64,000 nt of DNA from Actinacidiphila acididurans (GCF_016918855.1 NZ_JADKYB010000005.1:186001-250000); one strand, 5' to 3'; shown: positions 8,702-17,924, counted from the first letter of the stretch. Program-made: numbers and translations. The notes: generated by a model from the sequence alone, not told the origin.

Positions 8702-9292
8702 TTACGTGGTGCGCTGTGTGCCTGCCTGGTGCCAGCGGTGCAGCAGGCCCTCCGGCACCTCCTCGGCGGTGAGGGCGTAGACGAGGTGGTCCCGCCAACC
8801 GCCGTCGATATGCAGATAGCGCGGGCGCAGCCCTTCCTCGCGGAAGCCGAGTTTCTCCGCCACCCGGCGGCTGGGGGCGTTCTCGGGGCGAATGCAGACC
8901 TCGATCCGGTGCAACCCGACGCGACGGAAGCAGTGGTCCACGGCGAGCGCGACGCAGGTGGGCATCACGCCGCGGCCGGCGACGGCCTCGTCGACCCAGT
9001 AGCCGATGTGCGCCGAGCACATCGAGCCCCAGGTGATTCCCGCAACGGTGAGTTGACCGGCCAGCCGTCCCTGGTACTCGATGACGAACGGCAGCATGCG
9101 GCCGGCGTTGGCCTCCCGGCGCAGGTGTCGCACCATTTGACGGTATGTCGGGCGCTGGGCCACATGACCGGGGGGAGCGGGCGGCACGGTGGCCTCCCAC
9201 GGCCGCAACCACTCGCGGTTGCGGCGGTTGACCTCGCGCCATGCGCGCTGATCACGCATCCGGATCGGGCGGAGGGTGATGTCACCGTCCAC
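8702..9292 (-). CDS. GNAT N-acetyltransferase, RimJ/RimL type
   Basis: 196-residue acetyltransferase resembling ribosomal-protein alanine N-acetyltransferases. Conserved parts include the N-terminal LRPIRMRD, the central AHIGYWVDEAVAGRG.MP acetyl-CoA region and ENAPSRRVAEKLGFREEG. Start is GTG at 9292, 23 bp after the mog stop, so it is probably co-transcribed with the molybdenum cofactor genes. Its substrate is unknown. It persistently neighbours glp and glpR in Streptomyces genomes as I recall them, which hints that a divisome or ribosomal protein may be the target (inference). Confidence 0.85.
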   Translation of the reverse strand: MDGDITLRPIRMRDQRAWREVNRRNREWLRPWEATVPPAPPGHVAQRPTYRQMVRHLRREANAGRMLPFVIEYQGRLAGQLTVAGITWGSMCSAHIGYWVDEAVAGRGVMPTCVALAVDHCFRRVGLHRIEVCIRPENAPSRRVAEKLGFREEGLRPRYLHIDGGWRDHLVYALTAEEVPEGLLHRWHQAGTQRTT

Positions 9293-9315
9293 CAGCTCAG
9301 CCGGCCAGGACCCGT

Positions 9316-9930
9316 TCAGCTCGGTCTCCCCATCGCGGAATCATTCGGATGGTCCTTTGTGCGGTGGTCACTGGAGTGATCACCAGTTCGCTCGTTCGGG
9401 TGATCGTGCGGGCGGTCAGCCCGCTGATCATCTGCTTTCTCGTTCGGGTGATCGCCGCCGCGGATCTGGTCGACGGCGTGTACGGCCAGAAGGGCGAGCA
9501 CGGCCAGGCCGTCCTTCACTCCTCCGGTCGAACCCGGGAGGTTCACCACAAGAGTGCGTCCACTGACCCCCGCGACGCCACGGGACAGCGCGGCTGTGGG
9601 CACCTTCTCGCGCCCGGCGGCGCGGATCGCCTCCGCGATGCCGGGGATCTCGTAGTCCAGCACGTCCCGGGTGACCTCCGGGGTGCGGTCCGTCGGCGAG
9701 ATACCGGTACCGCCAGTGGTGACCACGAGGTCGTATCCGGCGGCCACCGCCTCGCGCAGCACCTCCCGTACGGGCTCGCCGTCGGGCACGACCCTGGGTC
9801 CGTCCACCGCGAAGCCGAGCTTCTCCAGAGCGGCGACGATCAGCGGGCCGCCGCGGTCCTCGTACACCCCTGCCGCCGCTCGGTTGGAAGCCGTGACGGC
9901 GAGCGCCCGCATTGTCGTCGAGCCGGTCAT
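9316..9930 (-). CDS. mog: Molybdopterin adenylyltransferase (MoaB/Mog family) with a His/Asp-rich tail
   Basis: 204-residue MoaB/Mog-type protein that activates molybdopterin by adenylylation before metal insertion. The family signatures are VVTTGGTGISPTDRTPEVT and VVNLPGSTGGVKDGL. The ATG at 9930 overlaps the moaC stop by four bases, indicating translational coupling. The fold ends near residue 157. The remaining ~47 residues are a repetitive tail rich in His, Asp, Asn and Pro (DHPNE-like repeats), encoded by short DNA repeats (for example a 16-bp direct repeat at 9391-9406 and 9439-9454). Such a tail is not part of the family core; it may bind metal or simply be disordered. Confidence 0.9.
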   Translation of the reverse strand: MTGSTTMRALAVTASNRAAAGVYEDRGGPLIVAALEKLGFAVDGPRVVPDGEPVREVLREAVAAGYDLVVTTGGTGISPTDRTPEVTRDVLDYEIPGIAEAIRAAGREKVPTAALSRGVAGVSGRTLVVNLPGSTGGVKDGLAVLALLAVHAVDQIRGGDHPNEKADDQRADRPHDHPNERTGDHSSDHRTKDHPNDSAMGRPS

Positions 9931-10409
9931 GCCCGACGCCAGGTGCCGGATTTGCCGCCGGTCTTCTCCTCGACCCGTACGTCGGTGATGACCGCTCCCT
10001 TGTCGACCGCCTTCACCATGTCGACGACGGCGAGCGCGGCGACGCTGACGGCTGTGAGCGCTTCCATTTCCACGCCGGTACGGTCGGTCGTCTTCACCGT
10101 GGCGGTGATTTCGACGGCATCGTCGGTAACGGCAAGGTCGACGCTGACCCCGGACAGCGCCAAGGGGTGGCACAGCGGAATCAGGTCGGGGGTGCGCTTG
10201 GCACCCATGATGCCGGCGATCCGGGCGGTGGCCAGGGCGTCGCCTTTGGGGACGCCCTCGCCGCGCAGCAGCTCGATCACGCGCGGGGTGACCAGGACAC
10301 GACCCGTCGCTCTGGCCGTACGCGCGGTGACGTCCTTCCCGGAGACGTCGACCATGCGTGCGGCGCCGGCCTCGTCGAGGTGGGTGAGGTGATGCTGAGC
10401 GCTGCTCAT
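9927..10409 (-). CDS. moaC: Cyclic pyranopterin monophosphate synthase
   Basis: 160-residue MoaC, which converts 3',8-cyclo-7,8-dihydro-GTP to cyclic pyranopterin monophosphate in molybdenum cofactor synthesis. Family motifs are MVDVSGKD near the start, IPLCHPL, and MEALTAVSVAALAVVDMVKAVDK near the C-terminus. The ATG at 10409 has GGGAGAAC upstream. Its stop overlaps the mog start (ATGA). It lies 85 bp after glp on the same strand. Confidence 0.95.
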   Translation of the reverse strand: MSSAQHHLTHLDEAGAARMVDVSGKDVTARTARATGRVLVTPRVIELLRGEGVPKGDALATARIAGIMGAKRTPDLIPLCHPLALSGVSVDLAVTDDAVEITATVKTTDRTGVEMEALTAVSVAALAVVDMVKAVDKGAVITDVRVEEKTGGKSGTWRRA

Positions 10410-10494
10410 CGTTCTCCCGGTGCGGTCTCTTGGGCAGACACCGTACCGGCACGTTGGGATGCCTGCCCCGCCGGTCCTGGGACGGGTGACCGCG

Positions 10495-11820
10495 CTACTG
10501 GTCCAGCAGGATGACGTCCACCTCGGCCCCGGCCGCAACAGAGGTGTCGGTTTCCGGTACGACAATCAGCGCGTCGGCATGCGCAAGTGCCTTCACCAGG
10601 TGCGAGCCCGCGCCACCCACAGGGGTGACCGTACCGGTCGTACGGTCGTAATGCCCGCGCAAGTATTGCCGCTTGCCCGCAGGTGACCGTTCGATGCCGC
10701 CACCGCACACGGCTCGTACGACTTCCCGGTGGATGTCGGCCGACCCCATGAGCGTGCGGATCGCCGGCCGTACGAACAGCTCGAAGGAAACGTACGCGCT
10801 CACCGGATTCCCGGGCAGCGCGAAAAGGGGCGTCCGGTCCGGGCCGATGCGGCCGAACCCCTGCGGCTTGCCCGGCTGCATGGCGAGCCGCCGGAAGTCC
10901 ACGAACCCGCCACTGTCCCCAGCCTCCTGTTCGAAGGACCCCCCGAGCGTGGACAGCGCCTCCTTCACGACGTCGTAGGCTCCCACGCTGACGCCACCGC
11001 TGGTGACGACGACATCGGCGCGGATGAGCTGGTCCTCGATGGTGTCGCGCAGGGTCTCGACCTCGTCGGTGACGGCGCCGACCCGGAAGGCGATGGCGCC
11101 CGCGGCACGGGCGGCGGCAGTGAGCGCGAAGCTGTTGGAGTCGAAGATGCGGCCTGGGGCGAGCGCGTCACCGGGCTGCACGAGTTCGCTGCCGGTGGAG
11201 AGCACCACGACGCGCGGGCGCGGCCGTACCGTGACCGTGCCGAGGCCGATCGCCGCCAGGAGGCCGATCTGCGGGGGCCCGAGGACGGTACCGGCAGCCA
11301 GCGCCATCTCGCCGACGGCCGCGTCACTGCCGCGGGCCCGTACGAACTGCCGCGCCTCCGCGGGCCGGTGCACCCGTACCTCGCCGCCGGCCCCCGCCGG
11401 ATCGGTGCTGCGCGGGCTCATGGCGGTGGCCGGGCCGCCGCCGGTGCCGCCGTCGGTCCACTCGACGGGAACGACGGCCTCTGCGCCGGGCGGCAGCGGC
11501 GCGCCCGTCATGATCCTGGCGGCCTGGCCGGGACCGACGAGCGGCGGCTCACCGCTGCCGGCCGCCACGTCGCCGATCACGTCGAGGACGGCAGGGTGCT
11601 CCTGGGTCGCCGAAGCCACGTCGGCGACCCGTACGGCGTATCCGTCCATGGAGCTGTTCTCGAAGGGTGGAAGCGCCACCGGCACTGTCACGTCCTCGAC
11701 CAGTACGCACCCTTGTGCGTCGAGCAGTTGCAGCTCGATCGGCTCCAGTGGGGCCAGCTGCCCCAGGATGCTCTGCAGGTGTTCTGTGACGGACCACACG
11801 CGGTCGGCGCCGTGACTCAC
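10495..11820 (-). CDS. glp: Gephyrin-like molybdotransferase Glp (MoeA family)
   Basis: 441-residue MoeA-family protein. MoeA inserts molybdenum into adenylylated molybdopterin; the actinobacterial paralogue Glp has also been linked to the division machinery through GlpR. Motifs: PPFENSSMDGYAV, GAPLPPGAEAVVPVE, STGSELVQPGD.LAPGRIFDSNS, VTSGGVSVGAYDVV and ALPGNPVSAYVSFELFVRP. Start is GTG at 11820, overlapping the galU stop by four bases. The presence of moaC, mog and the glpR/sepX gene in the same cluster supports the Glp assignment, although a housekeeping molybdenum cofactor role is not excluded. Confidence 0.92.
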   Translation of the reverse strand: MSHGADRVWSVTEHLQSILGQLAPLEPIELQLLDAQGCVLVEDVTVPVALPPFENSSMDGYAVRVADVASATQEHPAVLDVIGDVAAGSGEPPLVGPGQAARIMTGAPLPPGAEAVVPVEWTDGGTGGGPATAMSPRSTDPAGAGGEVRVHRPAEARQFVRARGSDAAVGEMALAAGTVLGPPQIGLLAAIGLGTVTVRPRPRVVVLSTGSELVQPGDALAPGRIFDSNSFALTAAARAAGAIAFRVGAVTDEVETLRDTIEDQLIRADVVVTSGGVSVGAYDVVKEALSTLGGSFEQEAGDSGGFVDFRRLAMQPGKPQGFGRIGPDRTPLFALPGNPVSAYVSFELFVRPAIRTLMGSADIHREVVRAVCGGGIERSPAGKRQYLRGHYDRTTGTVTPVGGAGSHLVKALAHADALIVVPETDTSVAAGAEVDVILLDQ

Positions 11821-12725
11821 TCTTGCATCTCCTCATTGACATACGAACGCAGCCAGGTCCGGAAATCCGGGCCCAGGTCATCACGTTCGCATGCCAGTCG
11901 GACAATCGCACGCAGATAGTCACCTCGGTCGCCGGTGTCGTACCGCCGACCGCTGAAGACCACGCCGTGTACCGGGCCGCCGTTGTCGTTGCGGCCGGAG
12001 AGCTCGCGCAGGGCGTCGGTGAGCTGAATCTCACCGTTCCTGCCGGGCTCGGTCTTCTTGATCGCCTCGAACACCGCGGGGTCGAGGACGTAGCGGCCGA
12101 TGACGGCGTACGCCGAAGGCGCCTGCCCGGGCTCGGGCTTCTCGACGAGGTCGGTGACGCGCACCACGTCCTGGTCGGCGGTCGGGATTATGGCGGCCGA
12201 CCCGTAGAGGTGGATGTGCGCGGGATCGACCTCCATGAGCGCGATGACGCTGCCGCCGTACTGCTCCTGGACATCGATCATGCGCGGGAGCAGCGGGTCG
12301 CGGGGGTCGATGAGGTCGTCGCCCAGGAGTACGGCGAAGGGCTGGTCGCCTACGTGCGGCTCGGCGCACAGGACCGCGTGACCGAGGCCCTTGGGGTCGC
12401 CCTGGCGGACGTAGTGCATCGTGGCGAGGTCGCTGGACTCACGCACGCGGGCGAGGCGGGATTCGTCACCCTTGCGGGTGAGTGCCTCTTCCAGCTCGTA
12501 GTTGCGGTCGAAGTGGTCTTCAAGGGCACGCTTGTTGCGGCCGGTGATCATCAGAACATCCGACAGCCGCGCGGACACGGCTTCCTCCACCACGTACTGG
12601 ATTGCCGGTTTGTCGACAACCGGAAGCATCTCCTTGGGCGTCGCCTTGGTGGCAGGCAGGAAGCGCGTGCCGAGGCCGGCCGCGGGGATGACAGCCTTGT
12701 TGATCCGTGTACGTGAGTGCGTCAT
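11817..12725 (-). CDS. galU: UTP--glucose-1-phosphate uridylyltransferase
   Basis: 302-residue GalU, making UDP-glucose from UTP and glucose 1-phosphate for polysaccharide and glycolipid synthesis. It has the nucleotidyltransferase signature PAAGLGTRFLPATKATPKEMLPVVDKP at the N-terminus, FAVLLGDDLID, and VEKPEPG. The ATG at 12725 gives the family start; an ATG at 12737 would add four residues, and neither has a clear Shine-Dalgarno sequence. The stop overlaps the glp GTG, so galU is the first gene of the galU-glp-moaC-mog-GNAT-glpR cluster. The next gene upstream is divergent with a 63-bp gap. Confidence 0.95.
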   Translation of the reverse strand: MTHSRTRINKAVIPAAGLGTRFLPATKATPKEMLPVVDKPAIQYVVEEAVSARLSDVLMITGRNKRALEDHFDRNYELEEALTRKGDESRLARVRESSDLATMHYVRQGDPKGLGHAVLCAEPHVGDQPFAVLLGDDLIDPRDPLLPRMIDVQEQYGGSVIALMEVDPAHIHLYGSAAIIPTADQDVVRVTDLVEKPEPGQAPSAYAVIGRYVLDPAVFEAIKKTEPGRNGEIQLTDALRELSGRNDNGGPVHGVVFSGRRYDTGDRGDYLRAIVRLACERDDLGPDFRTWLRSYVNEEMQE

Positions 12726-12788
12726 GGCGGGCACCATAGCGGCCGAGTATGTGCAGAAGGTGAAGAACAGTTTGCTTATGGCTGATAG

Positions 12789-13400
12789 GTGACGATTGTG
12801 CGTGGTATGAGCCGAACCCGAGCACAGAAGGCGGAGTTGCGAGCGCAGCTCCTGAAGGTCCGGCGCGGGTTGACTGCCGGTGAACGCGAGGCGGCGAGCG
12901 CGGCACTGGGGAAGAGAGTACGTGACCTGGCGGTGCTGGCAAGCCACGGGACGGTTGCTGCGTACATGTCCATCGGCACGGAGCCCGGGACACACGAGAT
13001 CGTCGAGGCCATGCGCCAGGCCGGCACCCGCGTGTTGCTGCCTGTCCTGCTGCCCGACAACGACCTGGACTGGGCCGAATACCGCGGCCCCGCCGCCCTG
13101 GAACGCACCTCCCGTGGCCTGATCGAGCCCACCGGGGAACGACTCGGCCCGCAGGCCGTCACCGCAGCCGACGCTGTACTGCTGCCCGGCCTGGCCGTGG
13201 ACGTACACGGTGTGCGACTGGGGCGCGGTGGAGGCTCGTACGACCGGGTGCTGGCGCGCCTACAGGCTGCGGACGCGCATCCCGTGCTCGTGGTGCTGCT
13301 GTACGCGCACGAGGCGGTCGACACGGTTCCGCGGGAACCGCACGACCACCTCGTGGACGCCGTGATCACTCCTGAGGGAGTACGTCACTTCGGAGGGTGA
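12789..13400 (+). CDS. 5-formyltetrahydrofolate cyclo-ligase
   Basis: 203-residue enzyme converting 5-formyl-THF to 5,10-methenyl-THF with ATP. The signature LPGLAVDVHGVRLGRGGGSYDRVL is intact near residues 135-160. A basic N-terminal helix (TRAQKAELRAQLLKVRRGL) is usual for the family. The GTG at 12789 and the ATG at 12807 are both possible starts; neither has a good ribosome site. It is divergent from galU and convergent with the penicillin acylase gene. Confidence 0.93.
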   Translation: MTIVRGMSRTRAQKAELRAQLLKVRRGLTAGEREAASAALGKRVRDLAVLASHGTVAAYMSIGTEPGTHEIVEAMRQAGTRVLLPVLLPDNDLDWAEYRGPAALERTSRGLIEPTGERLGPQAVTAADAVLLPGLAVDVHGVRLGRGGGSYDRVLARLQAADAHPVLVVLLYAHEAVDTVPREPHDHLVDAVITPEGVRHFGG

Positions 13401-13463
13401 CTGTTGTCCGTCACCTGGGCGTCGGTTTCGATTCCCGCGTCCATGGAGCCCGGTTTCAGGCGC

Positions 13464-16193
13464 TCATGGGGTCAGCGCCATCTTCTGCTTCGCCGCCTTG
13501 TCGACCTGGGCGTCGGAGAAGTACCACGGCAGTAGCTCACCGTTCGCCCACTTGCTGGTCTGGTCGGTGTAGTGCGCGTTGTACGCGTGGCCCGACGCCC
13601 CGGTGAGGTTGATCCAGCGGGACTTGTCGAAGTCCTGGAGGTTGACGATCATACGCATGGACGGCACCCAGATCACGTCGTAGCCGCCGGCCGCGTCCCA
13701 GCCGGCCGCGTCAACGGCCGCCTCACCGCCGCTGAGCTGCCAGGGGCCGCGGTTGAGCAGCCACTTGACGATGCTCGATCCGTCGGTGCCCAGCGTCTGA
13801 TTCTTCAGGGTCAGCTTGTGCAGCCGGCCCCAACTCCAGGTGTTGATGTCCTTGCCGAGCTTGGCGGTCAGCTCGTAGCGCGCGTCCTTCATGGCCTGCT
13901 CCAGCAACTGGTCGCGGCTGCTGTGGTGGGCCTTGTTCGGGTCGCCGCTGAAGAAGGCGGTGGTGGACATGGTCCACCAGGGGTTGTTCTGGTCCGGGAG
14001 GATGTTGCGGACCACCTCGAACCAGCGGTCGCTTCCGTCGGGCTGGGCCATGTCGGGATCGCGCTCGCCGCACTCCTGGACCGTGCCGCCGCTGCCGTCC
14101 AGGTTGTCCACGGGGCCGGTCTGCCCGGCCGGCGGCACGCGCAGGCACTGGCCCTTGGGGCGTAGTTCCTTGGGCAGCTTGTTACCGAAGGCGAGCTTGA
14201 GGACGTTGCGCCACACCGCGTTGAAGTACGCTGCGGCGGCCGAGTCGGAGTCCTGGTTCTTGTCCCAGCCCTCGAGCAGCTGTTGCGCCTGACGGACGTA
14301 GTCGCCCTTGTCGTTCGTTATGTTGATCTTCAGGAGGTAGGGCACCAGGAGCTTGGCGATCTCGCTGCTGTCGTCGTTCTGCATCGACTGCATGTCGTCC
14401 ATCGAGATCTTGCCGTTGTCCTGGATCTTCGACTGGATGAGGCTCTCGATGCGCTGACTGCGGGTGCCGTAGTCCCAGTCGCTCGTCAGCAGGTACGGGT
14501 ATTTGCTCTGGTCGATGACGGCCTGGTTGGCGGTGACGATGTAGCCGCGCGTGGGGTTGAGCTCCCACGGCAGCGACTTGAACGGGACGGCCGTATCCTT
14601 CCACGCGTAGCGCGAGTCCCAGCCCGGCACCGGGTACGTACCGTCGACGCCCTTGGCGCGGATCGGGATCATGCCCGACGCCTGGTAGCCGATGTTCCCC
14701 TTGGTGTCGGCATACACGAGGTTCTGCGACGGCACGGCGAAGTCCGCGGCCGCGTTGCGGAACTCCTTGAAGTCGCGCGCCCGGTCCAACTCGAAAACGG
14801 CGTCCATGGTCTTCGACGAGGTAAGCGCCGTCCACTTCAGGGAGACCGCGTAACCGCTACTGACGCCACCCGGCGAATTCGTGACCGGCGCGGCCTGCCC
14901 CACCTGGCGGATCTCGTCGCTGCGGTCGGAGATCACCGGGCCGTTGTTGGTCTCGCGAACGGTGATCGTACGGGGCTTGCCGCCGGCAACCTTGATCGTC
15001 TCCTGGCGGGTGATGAACGGGTGCTGCTTGCCGTCGTACAGGTACGTGTTCGCAGTCACCTTTTCGAGGTACAGGTCGGTGACATCGGCGCCCATGTTGG
15101 TCATTCCCCAGGCAATGTCCTGGTTGTGGCCGATCACCACACCGGGCATCCCGGAGAAGGTGTAGCCGGCGACGTCGTACGGGCAGGAGGCACTCACCGT
15201 GCGGCAGTGCAGACCCATCTGATACCAGACGGACGGAAGCTCCGGCGCCAGGTGCGGATCGTTGGCCAGCAGCGGCTTGCCAGTCGTCGTGTACGTACCG
15301 GACACGACCCATGCGTTGGAACCGATGCCGCTGCCATTGGGCCCGAGCAGCGCCGGCATCTGGTCGATGATCTGAGAAATCCCGGCGAGCTGGCCGGTCA
15401 CCGTGCTGTTGAGCCCCTGCGGCACGCTGCCGCTCGTCGCCGTGGACGGCTCGTAGTTTCCGGTGGCCGTGTTGACCGTGCCCGGGTCGTCGACGATCGG
15501 AGAATTCCGACTATAGGGATACTCCGGGTAAAGCTGCTTGATCTGCGCCTGGCTGAGGCGGCTGGTCATCAGAGTGCGGTCGATCTCATCCTGCATGTTG
15601 CCGCGCAGATCCCACGCCATCGCCTTCAACCAGGCGACGGAGTCGACCGGCGTCCACAGTCCCGGCTTGTAGCTGTGGCTCAGCGACAGATCCGCGTACT
15701 CCAGTGAGAGCGCGGCGCCGCTGTGGTCCTTCAGGTACGCGTTGACGCCCTCGGTGTACGCCTGGAGGTACCGCTTGGTGCTCGGGTCGAGCAGGTGGTC
15801 GTACTCGTACTGCGCCGTGCCTCGCCAGTTGAGCGTGCGCAGGAAGGCGTCGGTTTCGACCTGCCCTTTGCCGAACATCTCCGACAGCCGGCCGGCGGTG
15901 AGGTGGCGGCGGACGTCCATCTCGTAGAAGCGGTCCTGCGCCTGGACGAAGCCCTGGGCGCGGAAAAGGTCCTCCGGGGTGTCGGCGTAGATCTGCGGGA
16001 TGCCGTTGGCGTCGCGTTTGACGTCCACCGGCGCCGTGAGGCCCTTGAGCTTGAGCGATCCCGATGTCTGCGGGAAGGAGTCGCGAACGGTGCTGACGGT
16101 CCAGTACGACCCGTAGCCGAGCCCCCCCACCAGCAGCAGCACGAGCGCGACGACGATGAGGCGTACGCGGCGGGACTTCTTCCGTTCGGGCAT
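13464..16193 (-). CDS. Penicillin acylase-family protein (Ntn hydrolase)
   Basis: 909-residue exported N-terminal-nucleophile amidase precursor. It starts with a basic stretch and one membrane/signal helix (LIVVALVLLLVGGLGYGSYW), then the A-chain, a spacer, and the B-chain beginning at GSNAWVVSG, where Ser292 becomes the nucleophile after autoproteolysis. Family members hydrolyse beta-lactam side chains, N-acyl-homoserine lactones or lipopeptide acyl chains; the substrate cannot be read from sequence. The ATG at 16193 follows AAGGACAGCG, a clear ribosome site. The single N-terminal helix lacks an obvious signal peptidase site, so the protein may stay membrane-anchored on the outside. Confidence 0.9.
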   Translation of the reverse strand: MPERKKSRRVRLIVVALVLLLVGGLGYGSYWTVSTVRDSFPQTSGSLKLKGLTAPVDVKRDANGIPQIYADTPEDLFRAQGFVQAQDRFYEMDVRRHLTAGRLSEMFGKGQVETDAFLRTLNWRGTAQYEYDHLLDPSTKRYLQAYTEGVNAYLKDHSGAALSLEYADLSLSHSYKPGLWTPVDSVAWLKAMAWDLRGNMQDEIDRTLMTSRLSQAQIKQLYPEYPYSRNSPIVDDPGTVNTATGNYEPSTATSGSVPQGLNSTVTGQLAGISQIIDQMPALLGPNGSGIGSNAWVVSGTYTTTGKPLLANDPHLAPELPSVWYQMGLHCRTVSASCPYDVAGYTFSGMPGVVIGHNQDIAWGMTNMGADVTDLYLEKVTANTYLYDGKQHPFITRQETIKVAGGKPRTITVRETNNGPVISDRSDEIRQVGQAAPVTNSPGGVSSGYAVSLKWTALTSSKTMDAVFELDRARDFKEFRNAAADFAVPSQNLVYADTKGNIGYQASGMIPIRAKGVDGTYPVPGWDSRYAWKDTAVPFKSLPWELNPTRGYIVTANQAVIDQSKYPYLLTSDWDYGTRSQRIESLIQSKIQDNGKISMDDMQSMQNDDSSEIAKLLVPYLLKINITNDKGDYVRQAQQLLEGWDKNQDSDSAAAAYFNAVWRNVLKLAFGNKLPKELRPKGQCLRVPPAGQTGPVDNLDGSGGTVQECGERDPDMAQPDGSDRWFEVVRNILPDQNNPWWTMSTTAFFSGDPNKAHHSSRDQLLEQAMKDARYELTAKLGKDINTWSWGRLHKLTLKNQTLGTDGSSIVKWLLNRGPWQLSGGEAAVDAAGWDAAGGYDVIWVPSMRMIVNLQDFDKSRWINLTGASGHAYNAHYTDQTSKWANGELLPWYFSDAQVDKAAKQKMALTP

Positions 16194-16367
16194 CGCTGTC
16201 CTTCGAGGGGGCAGGGCGGTGATCCAGGTGCTCGTTGTGCAAGGGCAACCATAGGGGCACACGTTGTGGGCGCCGGACACGGTGCCCGGTCGCTGGGCGG
16301 TGGACCAGGGAATGTCAAGGGAGGGTAAAATATTAGATAAGGCAATGAAGTTGAAAGGACCGGTGCC

Positions 16368-17861
16368 CTGACTGTCCACCACCTCAACGAGATCCTGCTG
16401 ATCGGCGCCGCCGTGCTCCTGGTCGCGGTCGTCGCCGTGCGCCTCGCTTCGCGCAGCGGCCTGCCCACCCTGCTGATCTACGTCGGCATCGGTGTCGCCA
16501 TAGGCCAGGACGGCGTGTTCGGCTTCACCTTCGACAACGTGCGGCTCACCCAAGTGCTCGGATATGCGGCACTTGTGGTGATTCTGGCCGATGGCGGCCT
16601 GGGCACGAAGTGGCACGAGATCAAGCCGGTGGTGCCGGTCGCGGCGGTGCTGTCCACGGTCGGCCTCCTGGCGAGCGTGTTCATCACAGCGGCCGCGGCG
16701 CACTTTGTGGCGGGTCTGGGGTGGCAGCAGTCACTGATCATCGGCGCGGTGGTGTCGTCCACGGACGCGGCAGCCGTCTTCTCGGTCCTGCGGAACGTCC
16801 CGCTTCCCAAACGGGTGACCGGCGTCCTGGAGGCGGAATCCGGGTTCAACGACGCACCTGTCGTCATCCTTGTTGCGGCTTTCTCGACCACGGGGCCGGT
16901 CGACCACTGGTACAAGCTGATCGGCGAGATGGCGCTGGAGTTGGCCATCGGCGCGGCGATCGGCATCGCGGTCGGGTGGCTCGGCGCATACAGCCTCAAG
17001 CACGTCGCCTTGCCCGCGTCCGGGCTCTACCCGATCGCCGTGATGGCCATCGCGGTGGGTGCCTACGCGGCCGGCGCCATGGCGCACGGTTCCGGTTTCC
17101 TCGCCGTGTACCTCGCCTCGCTCATCCTCGGCAACGCCAAGCTGCCGCACCGGCCCGCCACACGGGGTTTTGCCGAGGGGTTGGGCTGGATAGCGCAGAT
17201 CGGGCTCTTTGTTCTGCTCGGCCTGCTGGTCACGCCGCACGAGCTGTACGACGACGTGGTGCCCGCGATCGTCATCGGGCTGTTCCTCACCGTCGTGGCA
17301 CGCCCGGTCTCGGTGATGCTGAGCCTGCTGCCTTTCCGGACGCCTTGGCGCGAGCAGGCGCTGATGTCCTGGGCGGGGCTGCGGGGTGCGGTGCCCATTG
17401 TGCTCGCCACGATCCCGATGGTGTCCGGGGTGGCCGACAGCAAGCGGATCTTCAACATCGTGTTCGTTCTTGTGATCATCTACACCCTGGTGCAGGGGCC
17501 GACGCTGCCGTGGGCCGCACGCTCACTGCAGCTCGCCCAAGGGGCGCCCGCAGACGCGGCCGACCTGGGCATCGAATCGGCGCCCCTGGAACGGGTACAG
17601 GGGCACCTCCTGTCGCTGACCATCCCCAAGGGCTCCCGGATGCATGGGGTCGAGGTGAACGAGTTGCGGCTGCCGACGGGCGCGGCCGTCACCCTGGTCG
17701 TGCGTGACGGCTCCAGCTTCGTGCCGCTCCCGACCACTGTCCTGCGACGGGGCGACGAATTGCTGGTCGTGGCGATCGATCCGGTACGGGACGCCGCCGA
17801 AGAGCGGCTGCGGGCGGTGGGCCGCGGCGGCAAGCTGGCCGCGTGGCTGGGAGAACGGTGA
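16368..17861 (+). CDS. Potassium/proton antiporter (CPA family) with C-terminal RCK_C domain
   Basis: 497-residue cation/proton antiporter. About 12 membrane segments include the conserved ADGGLGTKW, SSTDAAAVFSVLR and GFNDAPVV regions. A C-terminal TrkA-C (RCK_C) regulatory domain follows from about residue 400 (SLTIPKGSRMHGVEVNELRLP...RRGDELLVVA). The first GTG is at 16413, but it would truncate the first helix. Upstream in frame is a CTG at 16368 preceded by AAAGGA at eight bases; it gives the homologous start T-V-H-H-L-N-E, and no ATG, GTG or TTG lies between it and the upstream stop at 16338. I therefore propose a CTG start. A short AT-rich stretch (16325-16340) may be part of the promoter. 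Confidence 0.85.
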   Translation: MTVHHLNEILLIGAAVLLVAVVAVRLASRSGLPTLLIYVGIGVAIGQDGVFGFTFDNVRLTQVLGYAALVVILADGGLGTKWHEIKPVVPVAAVLSTVGLLASVFITAAAAHFVAGLGWQQSLIIGAVVSSTDAAAVFSVLRNVPLPKRVTGVLEAESGFNDAPVVILVAAFSTTGPVDHWYKLIGEMALELAIGAAIGIAVGWLGAYSLKHVALPASGLYPIAVMAIAVGAYAAGAMAHGSGFLAVYLASLILGNAKLPHRPATRGFAEGLGWIAQIGLFVLLGLLVTPHELYDDVVPAIVIGLFLTVVARPVSVMLSLLPFRTPWREQALMSWAGLRGAVPIVLATIPMVSGVADSKRIFNIVFVLVIIYTLVQGPTLPWAARSLQLAQGAPADAADLGIESAPLERVQGHLLSLTIPKGSRMHGVEVNELRLPTGAAVTLVVRDGSSFVPLPTTVLRRGDELLVVAIDPVRDAAEERLRAVGRGGKLAAWLGER

Positions 17862-17924
17862 CCTCGTCGGGCCGCTTGTGACGCAAAGCACGCGGGGGCG
17901 GATCATCCGCGAGGGTTGCGTACG

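Noticed and set aside
12726..13208. N-terminal extension of GalU to 463 residues
   Set aside because: The extension lies antisense to the 5-formyl-THF cyclo-ligase gene and is not part of the GalU family; the family start is at 12725.
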